Made by a program: the position numbers and the translations under genes
Notes under the pieces: model-generated
The model's database searches: none
The model's input: only the letters and a program-made list of their open reading frames with translations
Told to the model about the DNA's origin: nothing
From: Methylocystis sp.
GTDB lineage: Bacteria; Pseudomonadota; Alphaproteobacteria; Rhizobiales; Beijerinckiaceae
Assembly (NCBI GenBank): GCA_020252485.1
Contig: JADCCX010000014.1
Location: 1-64,000, forward strand
DNA: 64,000 nt
Direction: 5' to 3'
In this document: in pieces, positions 1-7,966 of the stretch
Layout: each line of letters opens with the position of its first letter
Position numbering within the stretch: the stretch's first letter is position 1

Positions 1-40
1 CGCGTGACATCGGGCGTCGGAGCGAATGTCAAATTCAAAA

Positions 41-146
41 GCTCCACTAGAATCATAGACTTGCTAGTGGTCCCTTTGATTCCGACATTTGCTCGCAGCG
101 TGATATCAAGCGGATGCAAATGTCGGAATCGGACCACTAGTGGAGC
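41..146. repeat. Nested inverted-repeat element overlapping the mazF start
   Basis: A structured non-coding element. The arm at 64-73 plus 78-92 pairs perfectly with 116-140 apart from a CTTT bulge at 74-77; the loop is 93-115. A second, outer perfect pair joins GCTCCACTAG at 41-50 with CTAGTGGAGC at 137-146, so the CTAG-ended arm can fold in two alternative ways. The right arm runs into the GTG start codon (140-142) of the downstream toxin gene. It resembles the dispersed palindromes of Rhizobiales genomes, but no second copy was found in this window, so the mobile nature is inferred. Confidence 0.75.
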
Positions 147-469
147 GTGGCGACATCTGGCGCGTCGGCTTGAACCCGGCGAAAGGCCGTGAACAGGCGA
201 ACCCCCGCTATGTCCTCGTGCTGACGCCGCGCGCATTCAATGCGCTCGGCACACCGATCGTCGCGCCGATCACCATAGGCGGCAATTTCGCCCGCGAACG
301 GGGGTTTGCGGTGCCGCTCTCCGGCGCGGGAACCAATGCCGCCGGGGTTGTTCTCTGCAACCAGTTGCGCGCGCTCGATCTGAAGGCGCGGGGCGCACAA
401 TTTTCCGAGAAGGTCCCTGATTCCATCATGGACGATGTGCTGGCGCGCGTGCAGCCGCTGTTTGAATAG
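140..469 (+). CDS. MazF/PemK/ChpB-family endoribonuclease toxin, apparently without its antitoxin
   Basis: 109 residues, the usual size for PemK/MazF toxins, which cleave mRNA. The N-terminal MERGDIWRVGL, the central PIVAPITIGGNFAR strand pair and the VVLCNQLRALDLKARGA segment are typical of the ChpB/PemK branch. The family is normally co-transcribed with, and overlapped by, a MazE/PemI antitoxin. None is visible in the 139 bases available upstream, where an inverted-repeat element sits instead. The start is GTG at 140, inside the right arm of that element, with only a weak GGA (131-133) as ribosome binding site. The original start may have been replaced when the element inserted, so expression is uncertain. 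Confidence 0.85.
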   Translation: MERGDIWRVGLNPAKGREQANPRYVLVLTPRAFNALGTPIVAPITIGGNFARERGFAVPLSGAGTNAAGVVLCNQLRALDLKARGAQFSEKVPDSIMDDVLARVQPLFE

Positions 470-557
470 GCGCGCATGGCGAAAGAGGCAGGGAGCAAGC
501 GGACGTCGCCGCTTTGGCCGGGACCCTCAGGCGGGTGTCAGCGACCAGGCTTGTCAC

Positions 558-588
558 TGGTAGCATAGAGTAGTAAGATTTGCTACCA
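558..588. promoter_or_regulatory. Probable ParD operator (inverted repeat)
   Basis: TGGTAGCA at 558-565 and TGCTACCA at 581-588 form a perfect 8-bp inverted repeat with a 15-bp spacer, ending 17 bases before the parD start. Ribbon-helix-helix antitoxins autoregulate through such palindromes, so this is the likely operator. Confidence 0.6.
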
Positions 589-605
589 AGGAAAGCCCAT
601 GAGCC

Positions 606-896
606 ATGCCCACAATTGAAAAGGTCAGCGTTGCCCTGACGGCCGAGCAGATCGCCGCGCTGCGCGCCGCCGTCGATGCCGGGGAGTATGCCACCACCAG
701 CGAGGTGGTCCGGGAGGCTATCCGCGACTGGCAGCTCAAGCGCCAGCTGCAACAGGACGACATCATGCGCCTCCGCCAGCTCTGGCAGGATGGCCTGGAC
801 AGCGGCTCCGCCGGTGAGGTCGATTTTGTTCAGCTGCGCAAGGACGCCCGCGCCCGGCTGGCCGCCGCAAAGAAAGTCGGCCAGGTTGCGCTGTAG
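606..896 (+). CDS. parD: ParD-like ribbon-helix-helix antitoxin
   Basis: 96 residues. The N-terminal half ([20 protein letters not shown], then [13 protein letters not shown] at about 33-45) is the CopG/ParD DNA-binding fold. The C-terminal half is the toxin-binding extension. It neutralises the ParE-family toxin encoded directly downstream; the two genes overlap by 11 bases, a standard antitoxin-first arrangement. A palindrome just upstream is the probable autoregulatory operator. The ATG at 606 is the only start giving the full RHH domain. Confidence 0.88.
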   Translation: MPTIEKVSVALTAEQIAALRAAVDAGEYATTSEVVREAIRDWQLKRQLQQDDIMRLRQLWQDGLDSGSAGEVDFVQLRKDARARLAAAKKVGQVAL

Positions 897-1197
897 GCTG
901 GTCTGGACGCGCCAGGCCCGGGCCGACCTTCTGGACATCTATGAATTGATCGGCCTCGAACAGCCTGCCGCCGCCGAACGCTATTTCGATCGGATTGAGG
1001 CGTTGGCGATGATCCTGCGGGACCATCCCCGGCTTGGCGTCGGCCGGCGGGATGCGGCGCCAGGGCTCCGCATGATGGTCGAGCGGCCGTTTCTGCTGCT
1101 GTACCGGATTCTCCCCGACACCCGCGAGGGGCCGGTCGATGCGGTCGAGATCGTCCGGGTGGTTAACGGCCGCCGCGACCTGACGGGCCTTTTCTAG
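886..1197 (+). CDS. parE: ParE/RelE-superfamily toxin
   Basis: About 103 residues from a TTG start at 886 that overlaps the parD stop. The fold signature is clear: [19 protein letters not shown], then [23 protein letters not shown] and [10 protein letters not shown], ending in [13 protein letters not shown]. ParE toxins act on DNA gyrase, whereas RelE relatives cleave mRNA on ribosomes; sequence alone does not decide between them, though pairing with ParD favours ParE. No ATG or GTG lies near the N-terminus, so TTG 886 is chosen for its position relative to the antitoxin and the domain start. Confidence 0.85.
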   Translation: MRCRLVWTRQARADLLDIYELIGLEQPAAAERYFDRIEALAMILRDHPRLGVGRRDAAPGLRMMVERPFLLLYRILPDTREGPVDAVEIVRVVNGRRDLTGLF

Positions 1198-1313
1198 CCG
1201 GAATACGTGCTCGGCATCCCCGGCGGGCACGGCAAGGCGCCCATCGGACGCGGCTACTTCTCAGGCGGAGGCGGGGCGAGGTGCATGGGTATCGGGAAGG
1301 GTTAGGTATCAGG

Positions 1314-1709
1314 CTAGAGTTTGATGCCGGTCAAGTCCTCCAGCTTTTTCTTGGCTAACCCCTTGGCGAGGTCTTTCAAGAGGTCGATGGTCCAGCCGCC
1401 AGCGGCTAATGCCCCGTCTTTGGTTTTCTTCCAAGTCTCTGGGTCGCGCACCGCATCTAGAAAATCGTAGCCCGCCATCGTGGGGCGAACGCCCCCGTCC
1501 AGGCTCATATGCGCGCGACGTCCATCGCTCAGCTTCGCTTGGATGATACGATGATCGAGCAGGCCCGCCTCGGTCATGATTTCGATGTGAAAGAGGGTCT
1601 GCTTCGTCGAATACCCGTCTAAGATAACAGACTTCGAGCTCACTCGGTCCGCATCTGTCGAATCAAAGTACAAAAGAATTTTTCGAACGAGGTCCATATC
1701 GCGCTTCAT
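1314..1709 (-). CDS. DUF2513-family protein
   Basis: 131 residues from the ATG at 1709, whose first bases overlap the stop of the upstream gene (ATGA). The N-terminus MKRDMDLVRKILLYFD followed by a winged-helix-like stretch (HIEIMTEAGLLDHRIIQ, then LDGGVRPTMAGYDFLDAVRD) is the DUF2513 pattern, a small family of unknown biochemical role found often on mobile elements. The C-terminal third (KDGALAAGGWTIDLLKDLAKGLAKKKLEDLTG) is amphipathic and Lys/Leu-rich. Tight coupling to the membrane protein upstream suggests that the two work together. Confidence 0.7.
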   Translation of the reverse strand: MKRDMDLVRKILLYFDSTDADRVSSKSVILDGYSTKQTLFHIEIMTEAGLLDHRIIQAKLSDGRRAHMSLDGGVRPTMAGYDFLDAVRDPETWKKTKDGALAAGGWTIDLLKDLAKGLAKKKLEDLTGIKL

Positions 1710-2428
1710 GGTTGATCCACCCATTCCAGCACCGGGCGGCAAAACCCTTCGATCAATGCCACCCCCTTGTCGATCTCTTTTCCTATTGTGTTCTCGTCAG
1801 CGTGCTCTCCGAGAGGCTCCCAGATGTCGCGCAGTAATCGTTCTCTAAGTTCGCGATCACTTGCGCCACGCTCTTCATCCCCGGCCATCATGATCAGCAT
1901 CTGGGCAGAGACGCGGACCTTGTGCATCGCACCATAAAAGGCGTCGAAAGCCTTCACTGCATCTTCTCCGAAATGGGCGCGGCAAGTGGTCCGACGGGCC
2001 ATCAAGGCGCTAATGAATTCCCCGTTCTGCTGCAGGCGCTCCAGCGGCACATAATAGGTCGTGCGTAACCGCTTGACGCCCTCGGACTCATGGGCGGCGA
2101 CTTTTCGGCTTTCGCCTTCGCCTTCCCACGCGCCGCCATTCCGAACGAACTTCATCAGGTCAGAAAAGCGATAGGCATCCGCCAGAACCTGCTCGGCCAA
2201 TTCGAAGCGGCGCTTAAACACGGCTTGCCGGCGATCATAGGCAAAGCGCTCGCGCGCCAACTGCTTGTCGAACTCGAACTTACGTTCAGCTAGGCGCTGG
2301 TCCGCACCCAGCTTCTCTTCGTGGAGGCGGATGGTTGTTGATCGGCTCACCAGCATGCCGACAACGGCAATGATGCCCGACACGACCGCAGCCACCACGG
2401 CCGGCCCAATGAAACTACCCCAGTCCAT
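1706..2428 (-). CDS. Membrane-anchored coiled-coil protein of unknown function
   Basis: 240 residues. One membrane segment at about 7-28 (IGPAVVAAVVSGIIAVVGML) is followed by a long charged helix at about 33-80 (RLHEEKLGADQRLAERKFEF onward) likely to form a coiled coil, then a mostly alpha-helical cytoplasmic domain. I do not recognise a named family or catalytic motif. It is the first gene of a two-gene operon with a DUF2513 protein and lies in an islet of toxin-antitoxin genes. A membrane sensor or effector is possible but is inference. The 269-base gap upstream (2429-2697) shows no convincing gene. Confidence 0.6.
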   Translation of the reverse strand: MDWGSFIGPAVVAAVVSGIIAVVGMLVSRSTTIRLHEEKLGADQRLAERKFEFDKQLARERFAYDRRQAVFKRRFELAEQVLADAYRFSDLMKFVRNGGAWEGEGESRKVAAHESEGVKRLRTTYYVPLERLQQNGEFISALMARRTTCRAHFGEDAVKAFDAFYGAMHKVRVSAQMLIMMAGDEERGASDRELRERLLRDIWEPLGEHADENTIGKEIDKGVALIEGFCRPVLEWVDQP

Positions 2429-2697
2429 CCGATGCCCTTTTGTATCTGACCAAGAATATAATCATAAATTTGGAGATGCCGAATATTCTTTCGGTGCGGC
2501 TCCGGTGGTTATTCCGGCCATGGTTGCGCTTTGTGCGGTGGGATTGAAGGCAGCGTTTGTTGGCAACGGCGCAATTCGTAAATTTGGTTAGATAACTGGT
2601 AGCCATGATTTCGCGCTAATCGCTTGTGAAAGAGAGCTTACATCGTCTTACGTCTCCCCTCGTGCGTTGCACGCTTCCGAATAGACTATGTACCCCC

Positions 2698-3021
2698 TCA
2701 CGCCAGTTCCACCCGCAACCGCCGCCCCACGGCATTGGCGGCACGGCGCAGCGTATTGAGAGTCACCGAAGGCGTTGCCGGATCAAGCAGCCGGTCGAGC
2801 TGGCGGCGGCTGGTTTTCATCCGTACGGCCATGGCGCTCTTGGTCAGGCCCTGCGCCTTCATCGCTTCGGCCAGCTGGGTCGCGATGATCTCCTTGATGG
2901 CCTGATCCTCGCAGACCTCAAGCAGGCCCTGTTCCGCCAGGAACTCATCGAAAGTTTCTTCGCTCACCCGGGCTTTTCCGTTGGTTGTCCGCGCGGACAG
3001 CTTTTTCGAGCGGTTGATCAT
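2698..3021 (-). CDS. HigA-like XRE-family antitoxin/regulator
   Basis: 107 residues from the ATG at 3021. The helix-turn-helix is in the C-terminal half (LTKSAMAVRMKTSRRQLDRL followed by VTLNTLRRAANAVGRRLRVEL). The Lys-rich N-terminal arm and the ALAEAMKAQGL-like helix match antitoxins that pair with HigB/Gp49-type toxins. Such a toxin would normally lie just upstream, but no reading frame of that kind exists between this gene and leuB. It therefore appears to be an orphan antitoxin, possibly a remnant of a module, with its operator still in place. Confidence 0.75.
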   Translation of the reverse strand: MINRSKKLSARTTNGKARVSEETFDEFLAEQGLLEVCEDQAIKEIIATQLAEAMKAQGLTKSAMAVRMKTSRRQLDRLLDPATPSVTLNTLRRAANAVGRRLRVELA

Positions 3022-3030
3022 TGATACCCA

Positions 3031-3048
3031 TGTACCAATTTTGGCACA
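3031..3048. promoter_or_regulatory. Probable operator of the XRE regulator
   Basis: TGTACCAA at 3031-3038 and TTGGCACA at 3041-3048 form an inverted repeat with one mismatch and a TT spacer. It lies 10 bases upstream of the XRE start codon, where an autoregulatory operator would overlap the promoter. Confidence 0.6.
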
Positions 3049-3242
3049 TAAATGCAAGCTTTGGCTATACACCCCCTTCCAATTCCCTAACACCCGCCCC
3101 CTTCCCCTGTCCCATCCTGACCGGCTGCACCCCCTCGCGAAGCCAAAGGCGGAACGAAGCGGCGACGAATCGGCCCCGGCCCTTGCGCCAGTGATTCCGA
3201 GGCTTTAGGCAAGCGCCAAACATCGCCCGCGTGAAAACGTGG

Positions 3243-3257
3243 TTAACCAATCGTGAA
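3243..3257. promoter_or_regulatory. CtrA-like half-degenerate box before leuB
   Basis: TTAA, seven bases, TGAA (3243-3257) resembles the CtrA full site TTAA-N7-TTAA with one mismatch. The same core, TTAACCAATCGT, recurs at 28692 before a GNAT gene. It is only a motif match. Confidence 0.25.
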
Positions 3258-3274
3258 GCGAAGGCTCGAAAACC

Positions 3275-4387
3275 ATGGCGACCCACAACCTCCTCCTCCT
3301 CCCCGGCGATGGCATCGGCCCCGAAGTGGCGACGGAGGTGGAGAAGGTCGCCGCGTGGTTCGGCAAGGCGGGCATCGCCACCTTCAACACCGAGAAGGAT
3401 CTGGTGGGCGGCGCCGCCTATGATGCGCATAAGGCCGCGATCACCGATGCGGCCATGGCGCGGGCCCAAGGCGCGGATGCCGTGCTCTTCGGCGCGGTCG
3501 GCGGCCCGCAATGGGCGAATGTGCCCTATCACGCGCGGCCCGAGGCCGGACTGCTGCGGCTGCGCAAGGACATGCAGCTCTTCGCCAATCTGCGCCCGGC
3601 GATCTGCTATCCGGCGCTCGCCTCCGCCTCCTCGCTCAAGCCCGAGATCATCGAGGGGCTCGATATCATGATCGTGCGGGAATTGACCGGCGGCGTCTAT
3701 TTCGGCGAGCCGAAGGAGATCGTGACGCTCGAGAACGGCGAGCAGCGCGCCGTCGACACACAGGTCTACACCACGCACGAAATCGAGCGGATCGCCCGCG
3801 TCGCCTTCGATCTCGCCCGCGTGCGGCGCAACAAGGTCACGTCCACCGAAAAGCACAATGTGATGCGCTCCGGCGTGCTGTGGAAGAAGGTCGTGACCGA
3901 GCTTCACGCCCGCGACTACAAGGACGTGACGCTAGAGCATCACCTGGCCGATGCCTGCGGCATGCAGCTGGTGCGCTGGCCGAAGCAATATGACGTTATC
4001 GTCTGCGACAACCTGTTCGGCGACATGCTCTCGGATGTGGCGGCGATGCTGACGGGCTCGCTCGGCATGCTGCCTTCCGCCTCGCTCGGCGCGCCGGACC
4101 CCGCGACCGGCAAGCGCAAGGCGCTCTACGAGCCTGTGCATGGCTCGGCGCCCGACATCGCCGGCAAGGGCCTCGCCAACCCGCTGGCGATGATCTGCTC
4201 CTTCGGCATGGCGCTCCGCTATTCCTTCGGGCTCGCCGATGCGGCCGACCTGCTGGACAAGGCCGTCGCCGCCGTGCTGGCCGATGGCGTGCGCACCGCC
4301 GATATCGCCGCGAAGGGGCAAAACGCCGTCGGCACCGCCGACATGGGCGATGCCGTCGTCAAGGCGCTCAGCAAGGCCGCGCATTGA
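3275..4387 (+). CDS. leuB: 3-isopropylmalate dehydrogenase
   Basis: 370 residues, standard for LeuB. It oxidatively decarboxylates 3-isopropylmalate to 2-oxoisocaproate with NAD and a divalent metal in leucine biosynthesis (cytoplasm). Visible signatures: the N-terminal [13 protein letters not shown], the substrate-binding loop [21 protein letters not shown] (arginines for isopropylmalate), [14 protein letters not shown], the catalytic Tyr/Lys region and the metal/NAD region [27 protein letters not shown], then [18 protein letters not shown]. The start ATG at 3275 matches the family N-terminus. A rho-independent terminator follows, shared with the convergent rpsT. Confidence 0.97.
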   Translation: MATHNLLLLPGDGIGPEVATEVEKVAAWFGKAGIATFNTEKDLVGGAAYDAHKAAITDAAMARAQGADAVLFGAVGGPQWANVPYHARPEAGLLRLRKDMQLFANLRPAICYPALASASSLKPEIIEGLDIMIVRELTGGVYFGEPKEIVTLENGEQRAVDTQVYTTHEIERIARVAFDLARVRRNKVTSTEKHNVMRSGVLWKKVVTELHARDYKDVTLEHHLADACGMQLVRWPKQYDVIVCDNLFGDMLSDVAAMLTGSLGMLPSASLGAPDPATGKRKALYEPVHGSAPDIAGKGLANPLAMICSFGMALRYSFGLADAADLLDKAVAAVLADGVRTADIAAKGQNAVGTADMGDAVVKALSKAAH

Positions 4388-4400
4388 GGGCGCAACAAAA

Positions 4401-4423
4401 AAGGCTCCCGACGGGAGCCTTTC
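4401..4423. terminator. Bidirectional terminator between leuB and rpsT
   Basis: GGCTCCC (4403-4409), loop GAC, GGGAGCC (4413-4419), with A-rich sequence on the left (AAAAAA at 4397-4402) and TTTCTT on the right. It can therefore terminate leuB on the plus strand and rpsT on the minus strand. Confidence 0.9.
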
Positions 4424-4445
4424 TTAACTCAGAAACGTCCTGCTT

Positions 4446-4709
4446 TCAGGCCTGCAAAGCCTTCAGGCGCGCATTGAGGCGCGAAACCTTGCGGGCGGCG
4501 GTGTTCTTGTGGAGCGTGCCATTCTGGGCGGCCTTCATCAGGGCGCTTTCGGCGGCGACCAGCGCGGCGGCGGCAGCCTTCGGATCGGCGGTGATCGCCT
4601 CCTCAGCCTTACGGACCTGGTTGCGGACGCGCGTCGTGCGCATCCGGTTAATGGCAGTGCGCTTGACCGCCTGGCGGGCTGCTTTCTTGGCGGACGAGGT
4701 GTTGGCCAT
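4446..4709 (-). CDS. rpsT: 30S ribosomal protein S20
   Basis: 87 residues, the usual S20 size. The N-terminus [19 protein letters not shown], followed by long basic helices ([11 protein letters not shown], then [20 protein letters not shown]), is diagnostic. S20 binds 16S rRNA at the base of the body of the 30S subunit. The start at 4709 is fixed by the MANT N-terminus; longer readings upstream run through a repeat. The gene is convergent with leuB. About 360 bases upstream hold no other gene, only the leader and a dispersed palindromic repeat (4867-5060). Confidence 0.97.
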   Translation of the reverse strand: MANTSSAKKAARQAVKRTAINRMRTTRVRNQVRKAEEAITADPKAAAAALVAAESALMKAAQNGTLHKNTAARKVSRLNARLKALQA

Positions 4710-4866
4710 TTCCTTGGAAACCTTGTGTTCGATCAGGGGCCACCGGTTCTGACGCTTGTCCGACGATGGCGGTAAAACAGGATTGCCGCGAAGAGCATCG
4801 CGGCAAGAGGCTGCTCCATAGTCGCAAGCTCTCCCGGCGTCAATGCTTAGCCGCCGTGATCCAGGA

Positions 4867-5060
4867 CTGTGAATCCGGGTTAACGAGCGAACTCCATCCC
4901 TCCCCTTGACGGGGAGGGTCGGCGGCGAAAGCCGCCGGGGAGGGGTGATCATGAGGAAAAATCGGAAAAAGCCCCCCACCCGGCCTCGCTGCGCTCGGCC
5001 ACCCGCCCCGCAAGGGGGCGGGATGGGAGCTTGTGGAGGCAATCGTTAACCCGAGTTCAG
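4867..5060. repeat. Long palindromic intergenic repeat, family A copy 1
   Basis: About 194 bases with GC-rich inverted-repeat modules: ccctccccttgacggggagg (4898-4917), GGCGGC GAAA GCCGCC (4921-4936), and CCGCCCCGCAAGGGGGCGGG (5004-5023). Homology to the copy at 32419-32630, in opposite orientation, extends to both ends, including the terminal AATCGTTAACCCG and GTGAATCCGGG. The core module is also the one found inside uvrC at 42924-43054. It fills the rpsT-aldehyde dehydrogenase gap. Confidence 0.85.
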
Positions 5061-5070
5061 TTCCCTATCG

Positions 5071-6543
5071 TCATCCGTGGTTGATGACGATCGTCTTGCT
5101 GGCGGAGAACTCGTAGAGCGCCTCGAAGCCCTTTTCCCGGCCATGGCCTGATTTCTTGACGCCGCCGAAGGGCAATTCGATGCCGCCGCCCGCCCCGTAG
5201 CCGTTGACGAAGACCTGCCCGCAGCGCATCGCCCTGGCCATGCGCATGGAGCGCCTGGCGTCGCGCGTCCAGATGCCCGCGACGAGGCCATAGGGCGTGC
5301 CATTGGCCAGCGCCACCGCATCCGCCTCATCCTCGAACGGGATGACCGAGAGAACGGGGCCGAACACCTCGTCCATGGCGAGGCTGTTGGCGCGCGGCAC
5401 GGGGCCGAACAGCATAGGGGCCGCGTAGAACCCGCCGGAGGGGAGATCGGCTGGCAGCGCCGCCTCCGCCAGCACCGGCACGCCCTCTTCGCGGGCGCGG
5501 GCGGTGAACATGGCCACCCGCTGCTGCTGCTTGCGGTTGATCATGGCGCCCATGTCGCGATCGTCGGCATGCGTGCCGACGGCGATCTTCGCAAAGCGCG
5601 CGGCGAGCGCCGGCACCAGCACCTCATAAGCGCTCTTCTCGATCAGGATTCGCGAGCCGGCGGAACAGGTTTGTCCGCCGTTCTGGATGATGGCGTTGAT
5701 CAGCACCGGCAGCGCCGCCTCCAGATCGGCATCGGCGAAGATCACCTGCGGGGACTTGCCGCCCAGTTCCAGCGTGCAGCCGATGTGGTTGCGGGCCGCC
5801 GCCTGCTGGATCAGCGTGCCGGTTTCGGGCGAACCGGTGAAGGAGATGAAATCGATGCCCGGATGACCGGCCAGCGCCGCGCCCGCCTCGGCGCCAAGGC
5901 CCGTGACGATGTTGAGTACGCCCGGCGGGAAGCCGACCTCCAGCGCCAGCTCAGTGATGCGGATCAGCGAGAGGCAGGCATCCTCCGCCGGCTTCACCAC
6001 TGAGGTGTTGCCGCAGGCGAGCGAGGCCGCCACCGAGCGGCCGAAGATTTGCGCCGGATAGTTCCACGGCACGATATGGCCGGTGACGCCATGCGGATCG
6101 CGCACAATGGCGATGGTGTAGCCGTTCAGGAACGGGATCGTCTCGCCATGCACCTTGTCGGCGGCTGTGCCGTAGAATTCGAAATAGCGCGCCGCCGCCG
6201 TCATGTCGGCGCGGGCCTGCTTCAGCGGCTTGCCGCAATCCTGCGCCTCGAACTGGGCAAGCTCCTCATGGTTGCGGAGGATCGCTTCGCCAAGCTTGAC
6301 GAGCAGCCGGCCGCGCTCGATGGCATTCATCCGGCCCCAAGGCCCGGTCTCGAACGCCTCCCGAGCCGCTGCCACGGCGGCATCGACATCGGCCTTGCCG
6401 GAACGCGGGATGGCCGCAAAGGAAAGCCCGTCGGAAGGACAGACGCAGTCGAGGATGCGTCCGTCGGCCGCTTCCCGGGCGATGCCGCTGACGATGTTGC
6501 GATGGAGTTTCAGCAAAGCCGAAACATTGGCGGGCTTGTTCAC
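5071..6543 (-). CDS. NAD(P)-dependent aldehyde dehydrogenase family protein
   Basis: 490 residues, a full-length ALDH. Catalytic Cys293 in GGQTCSAGSR, general-base Glu259 in TLELGGKSP, and the cofactor region VPWNYPAQIF (Asn161) and SFTGSPETG are intact, as is EVFGPVLSVIPF near the C-terminus. It oxidises an aldehyde to the acid in the cytoplasm; the substrate cannot be read from sequence, though similarity to betaine- and aminobutyraldehyde-type enzymes is plausible. It stands last in a minus-strand run after an acyltransferase gene, with a 46-base gap. Confidence 0.92.
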   Translation of the reverse strand: MNKPANVSALLKLHRNIVSGIAREAADGRILDCVCPSDGLSFAAIPRSGKADVDAAVAAAREAFETGPWGRMNAIERGRLLVKLGEAILRNHEELAQFEAQDCGKPLKQARADMTAAARYFEFYGTAADKVHGETIPFLNGYTIAIVRDPHGVTGHIVPWNYPAQIFGRSVAASLACGNTSVVKPAEDACLSLIRITELALEVGFPPGVLNIVTGLGAEAGAALAGHPGIDFISFTGSPETGTLIQQAAARNHIGCTLELGGKSPQVIFADADLEAALPVLINAIIQNGGQTCSAGSRILIEKSAYEVLVPALAARFAKIAVGTHADDRDMGAMINRKQQQRVAMFTARAREEGVPVLAEAALPADLPSGGFYAAPMLFGPVPRANSLAMDEVFGPVLSVIPFEDEADAVALANGTPYGLVAGIWTRDARRSMRMARAMRCGQVFVNGYGAGGGIELPFGGVKKSGHGREKGFEALYEFSASKTIVINHG

Positions 6544-6589
6544 GATGATCCTCCCAAAATCAGAATTGGCCTTTCTCAGAATGGGCCGT

Positions 6590-7651
6590 TTATGGCGTCC
6601 TCGGCCCCTGCAGGGCGCGAGTCACCGGCTTCTCGAACCACGTCGAGACAATCATGGCGGTGATGCAGGCGAGTGTCACGCCGGCCGCCAGAAAAAGCAG
6701 CGGCGACAATCCTGCCAGCAGGCCTCCGAACGTCACCGCCAGCCCCCGCAGCACGAAGGGATGCAAGAGGTATAGCGCGTAGGTCGCATCGCCCAGCCGG
6801 GTCAGCAGGCGCAGCAGGGCATTGTCCTTGCCGTCGCCTTCGAAGGCGAGGGCCGCCATCACCAGCAAGGCCGCCGGCAGCCCGTAAAGCAGGGCCCGGT
6901 CGGGCAGGAGCGCCGGCGTGAGCTTGCCGAGGATCAGCAATCCCAGCGCCGCCGCAGCAAGCGATGCCGCCATGGCGGGGGCGGGGCGGACGCCCGTCAG
7001 CGCCATATGGCCGATCAGCATGCCGAAACCGAATTCGAGGATGATCGACCGGGTCCAGAAATAGGGCGCCGTCAGCGACGAAGGCACGACCTGCCCCAGG
7101 GTCACCAGCAGCATCAGGACGAAGACCACGACCGGGACTGCGCGCTCGCGCGGCAGAGGCAAAGCCAGCGCGAAGAGGCAATAGAAGAACATCTCGTAAT
7201 TGAGCGTCCAGCCAAGCCCGTAAATTGGCTGCACAAGCCCATCCGGCCTGAGATAGGGGATGAAGGCCAGCGTCGCTGCAATCTCCGTTGCCGATGGAGC
7301 CACCCGGTTGAGGGGTGCGAGCCCACTGAACGCAAGCGCGATGAGCAACGCCGTCACGGCAAAGTAGATCGGTACGATCCGGGCCAGCCTCCGGCGCAGG
7401 AAGGGGATGATCGAACCCGCCGAACCGAACAGATCGCGCGAGGCAAAGACCATCACGAAGCCGGAAATGACGAAGAAGAGATCGACGCCCGCCTCCAGCG
7501 GCAGCCAGGCCTGCCAGGCGAAGCCGCCGCCCGACCGCTGCGCCAGTAGATCCGCCTCGTGCAAGCCATGATGGACGACGATGGCCAGCGCAGCGATGGC
7601 GCGCAGAATCTGGATGGAGGCGAGCGTCCTGACTGGGGAAAGGGCAAGCAT
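6590..7651 (-). CDS. Acyltransferase-3 family integral membrane protein
   Basis: 353 residues with about ten hydrophobic segments. The N-terminus has the acyltransferase-3 signature IQILRAIAALAIVVHHGLHE (the conserved His in VVHHG) followed by GVDLFFVISGFVM and RRLARIVPIYF. These enzymes transfer acyl groups (acetyl, succinyl) to sugars or lipids at the inner membrane. It lies downstream of a periplasmic glucan gene of OpgG type with an S4-domain gene between, so decorating the glucan, as OpgC does in other bacteria, is a reasonable guess but not shown. Confidence 0.87.
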   Translation of the reverse strand: MLALSPVRTLASIQILRAIAALAIVVHHGLHEADLLAQRSGGGFAWQAWLPLEAGVDLFFVISGFVMVFASRDLFGSAGSIIPFLRRRLARIVPIYFAVTALLIALAFSGLAPLNRVAPSATEIAATLAFIPYLRPDGLVQPIYGLGWTLNYEMFFYCLFALALPLPRERAVPVVVFVLMLLVTLGQVVPSSLTAPYFWTRSIILEFGFGMLIGHMALTGVRPAPAMAASLAAAALGLLILGKLTPALLPDRALLYGLPAALLVMAALAFEGDGKDNALLRLLTRLGDATYALYLLHPFVLRGLAVTFGGLLAGLSPLLFLAAGVTLACITAMIVSTWFEKPVTRALQGPRTP

Positions 7652-7687
7652 CGGTCATCTGTTAGGCGGTTGACGGGCCGCTGTCAG

Positions 7688-7954
7688 CTACAGTTCCTCG
7701 TAGAGCCGCGCGGCGTCGCTGGCGGGGCCCCGCCGTTCCGCCACATCCTGGACCTTCAGCACCCGCACGCGCGACGGCAGCGCGATCGTCAGGACATCGC
7801 CGATGCGGATCGCCTTCGCCGCGCTCTCGGCCCGCTGGCCATTGACGCGGACATGGCCGGAACCGGCAAGCTCCTGCGCGACCGCGCGCGTCTTCACCAC
7901 GCGCGCGAACCAGAGCCATTTGTCGAGACGGATTTTCCCGCCGTCTTCAACCAT
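7688..7954 (-). CDS. Small S4-domain RNA-binding protein (Hsp15-like)
   Basis: 88 residues consisting almost entirely of one S4 RNA-binding domain: IRLDKWLWFARVVKTRAVAQ, then GHVRVNGQRAESAAKAIRIGDVL. The KWLW...VVKTR pattern is that of Hsp15/YrfH, which rescues stalled 50S subunits carrying nascent chains. It is shorter than E. coli Hsp15 (about 133 residues) and lacks the C-terminal extension. It follows the glucan gene with a 12-base gap, so the two are probably co-transcribed. Confidence 0.85.
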   Translation of the reverse strand: MVEDGGKIRLDKWLWFARVVKTRAVAQELAGSGHVRVNGQRAESAAKAIRIGDVLTIALPSRVRVLKVQDVAERRGPASDAARLYEEL

Positions 7955-7966
7955 GGCCGCAGCCGT

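Noticed and set aside
2429-2697. Possible gene remnant in the gap (AT-rich stretch with a short hydrophobic frame)
   Set aside because: A short stretch reads like a hydrophobic C-terminus, but there is no start signal, domain or conserved neighbour to support a gene.
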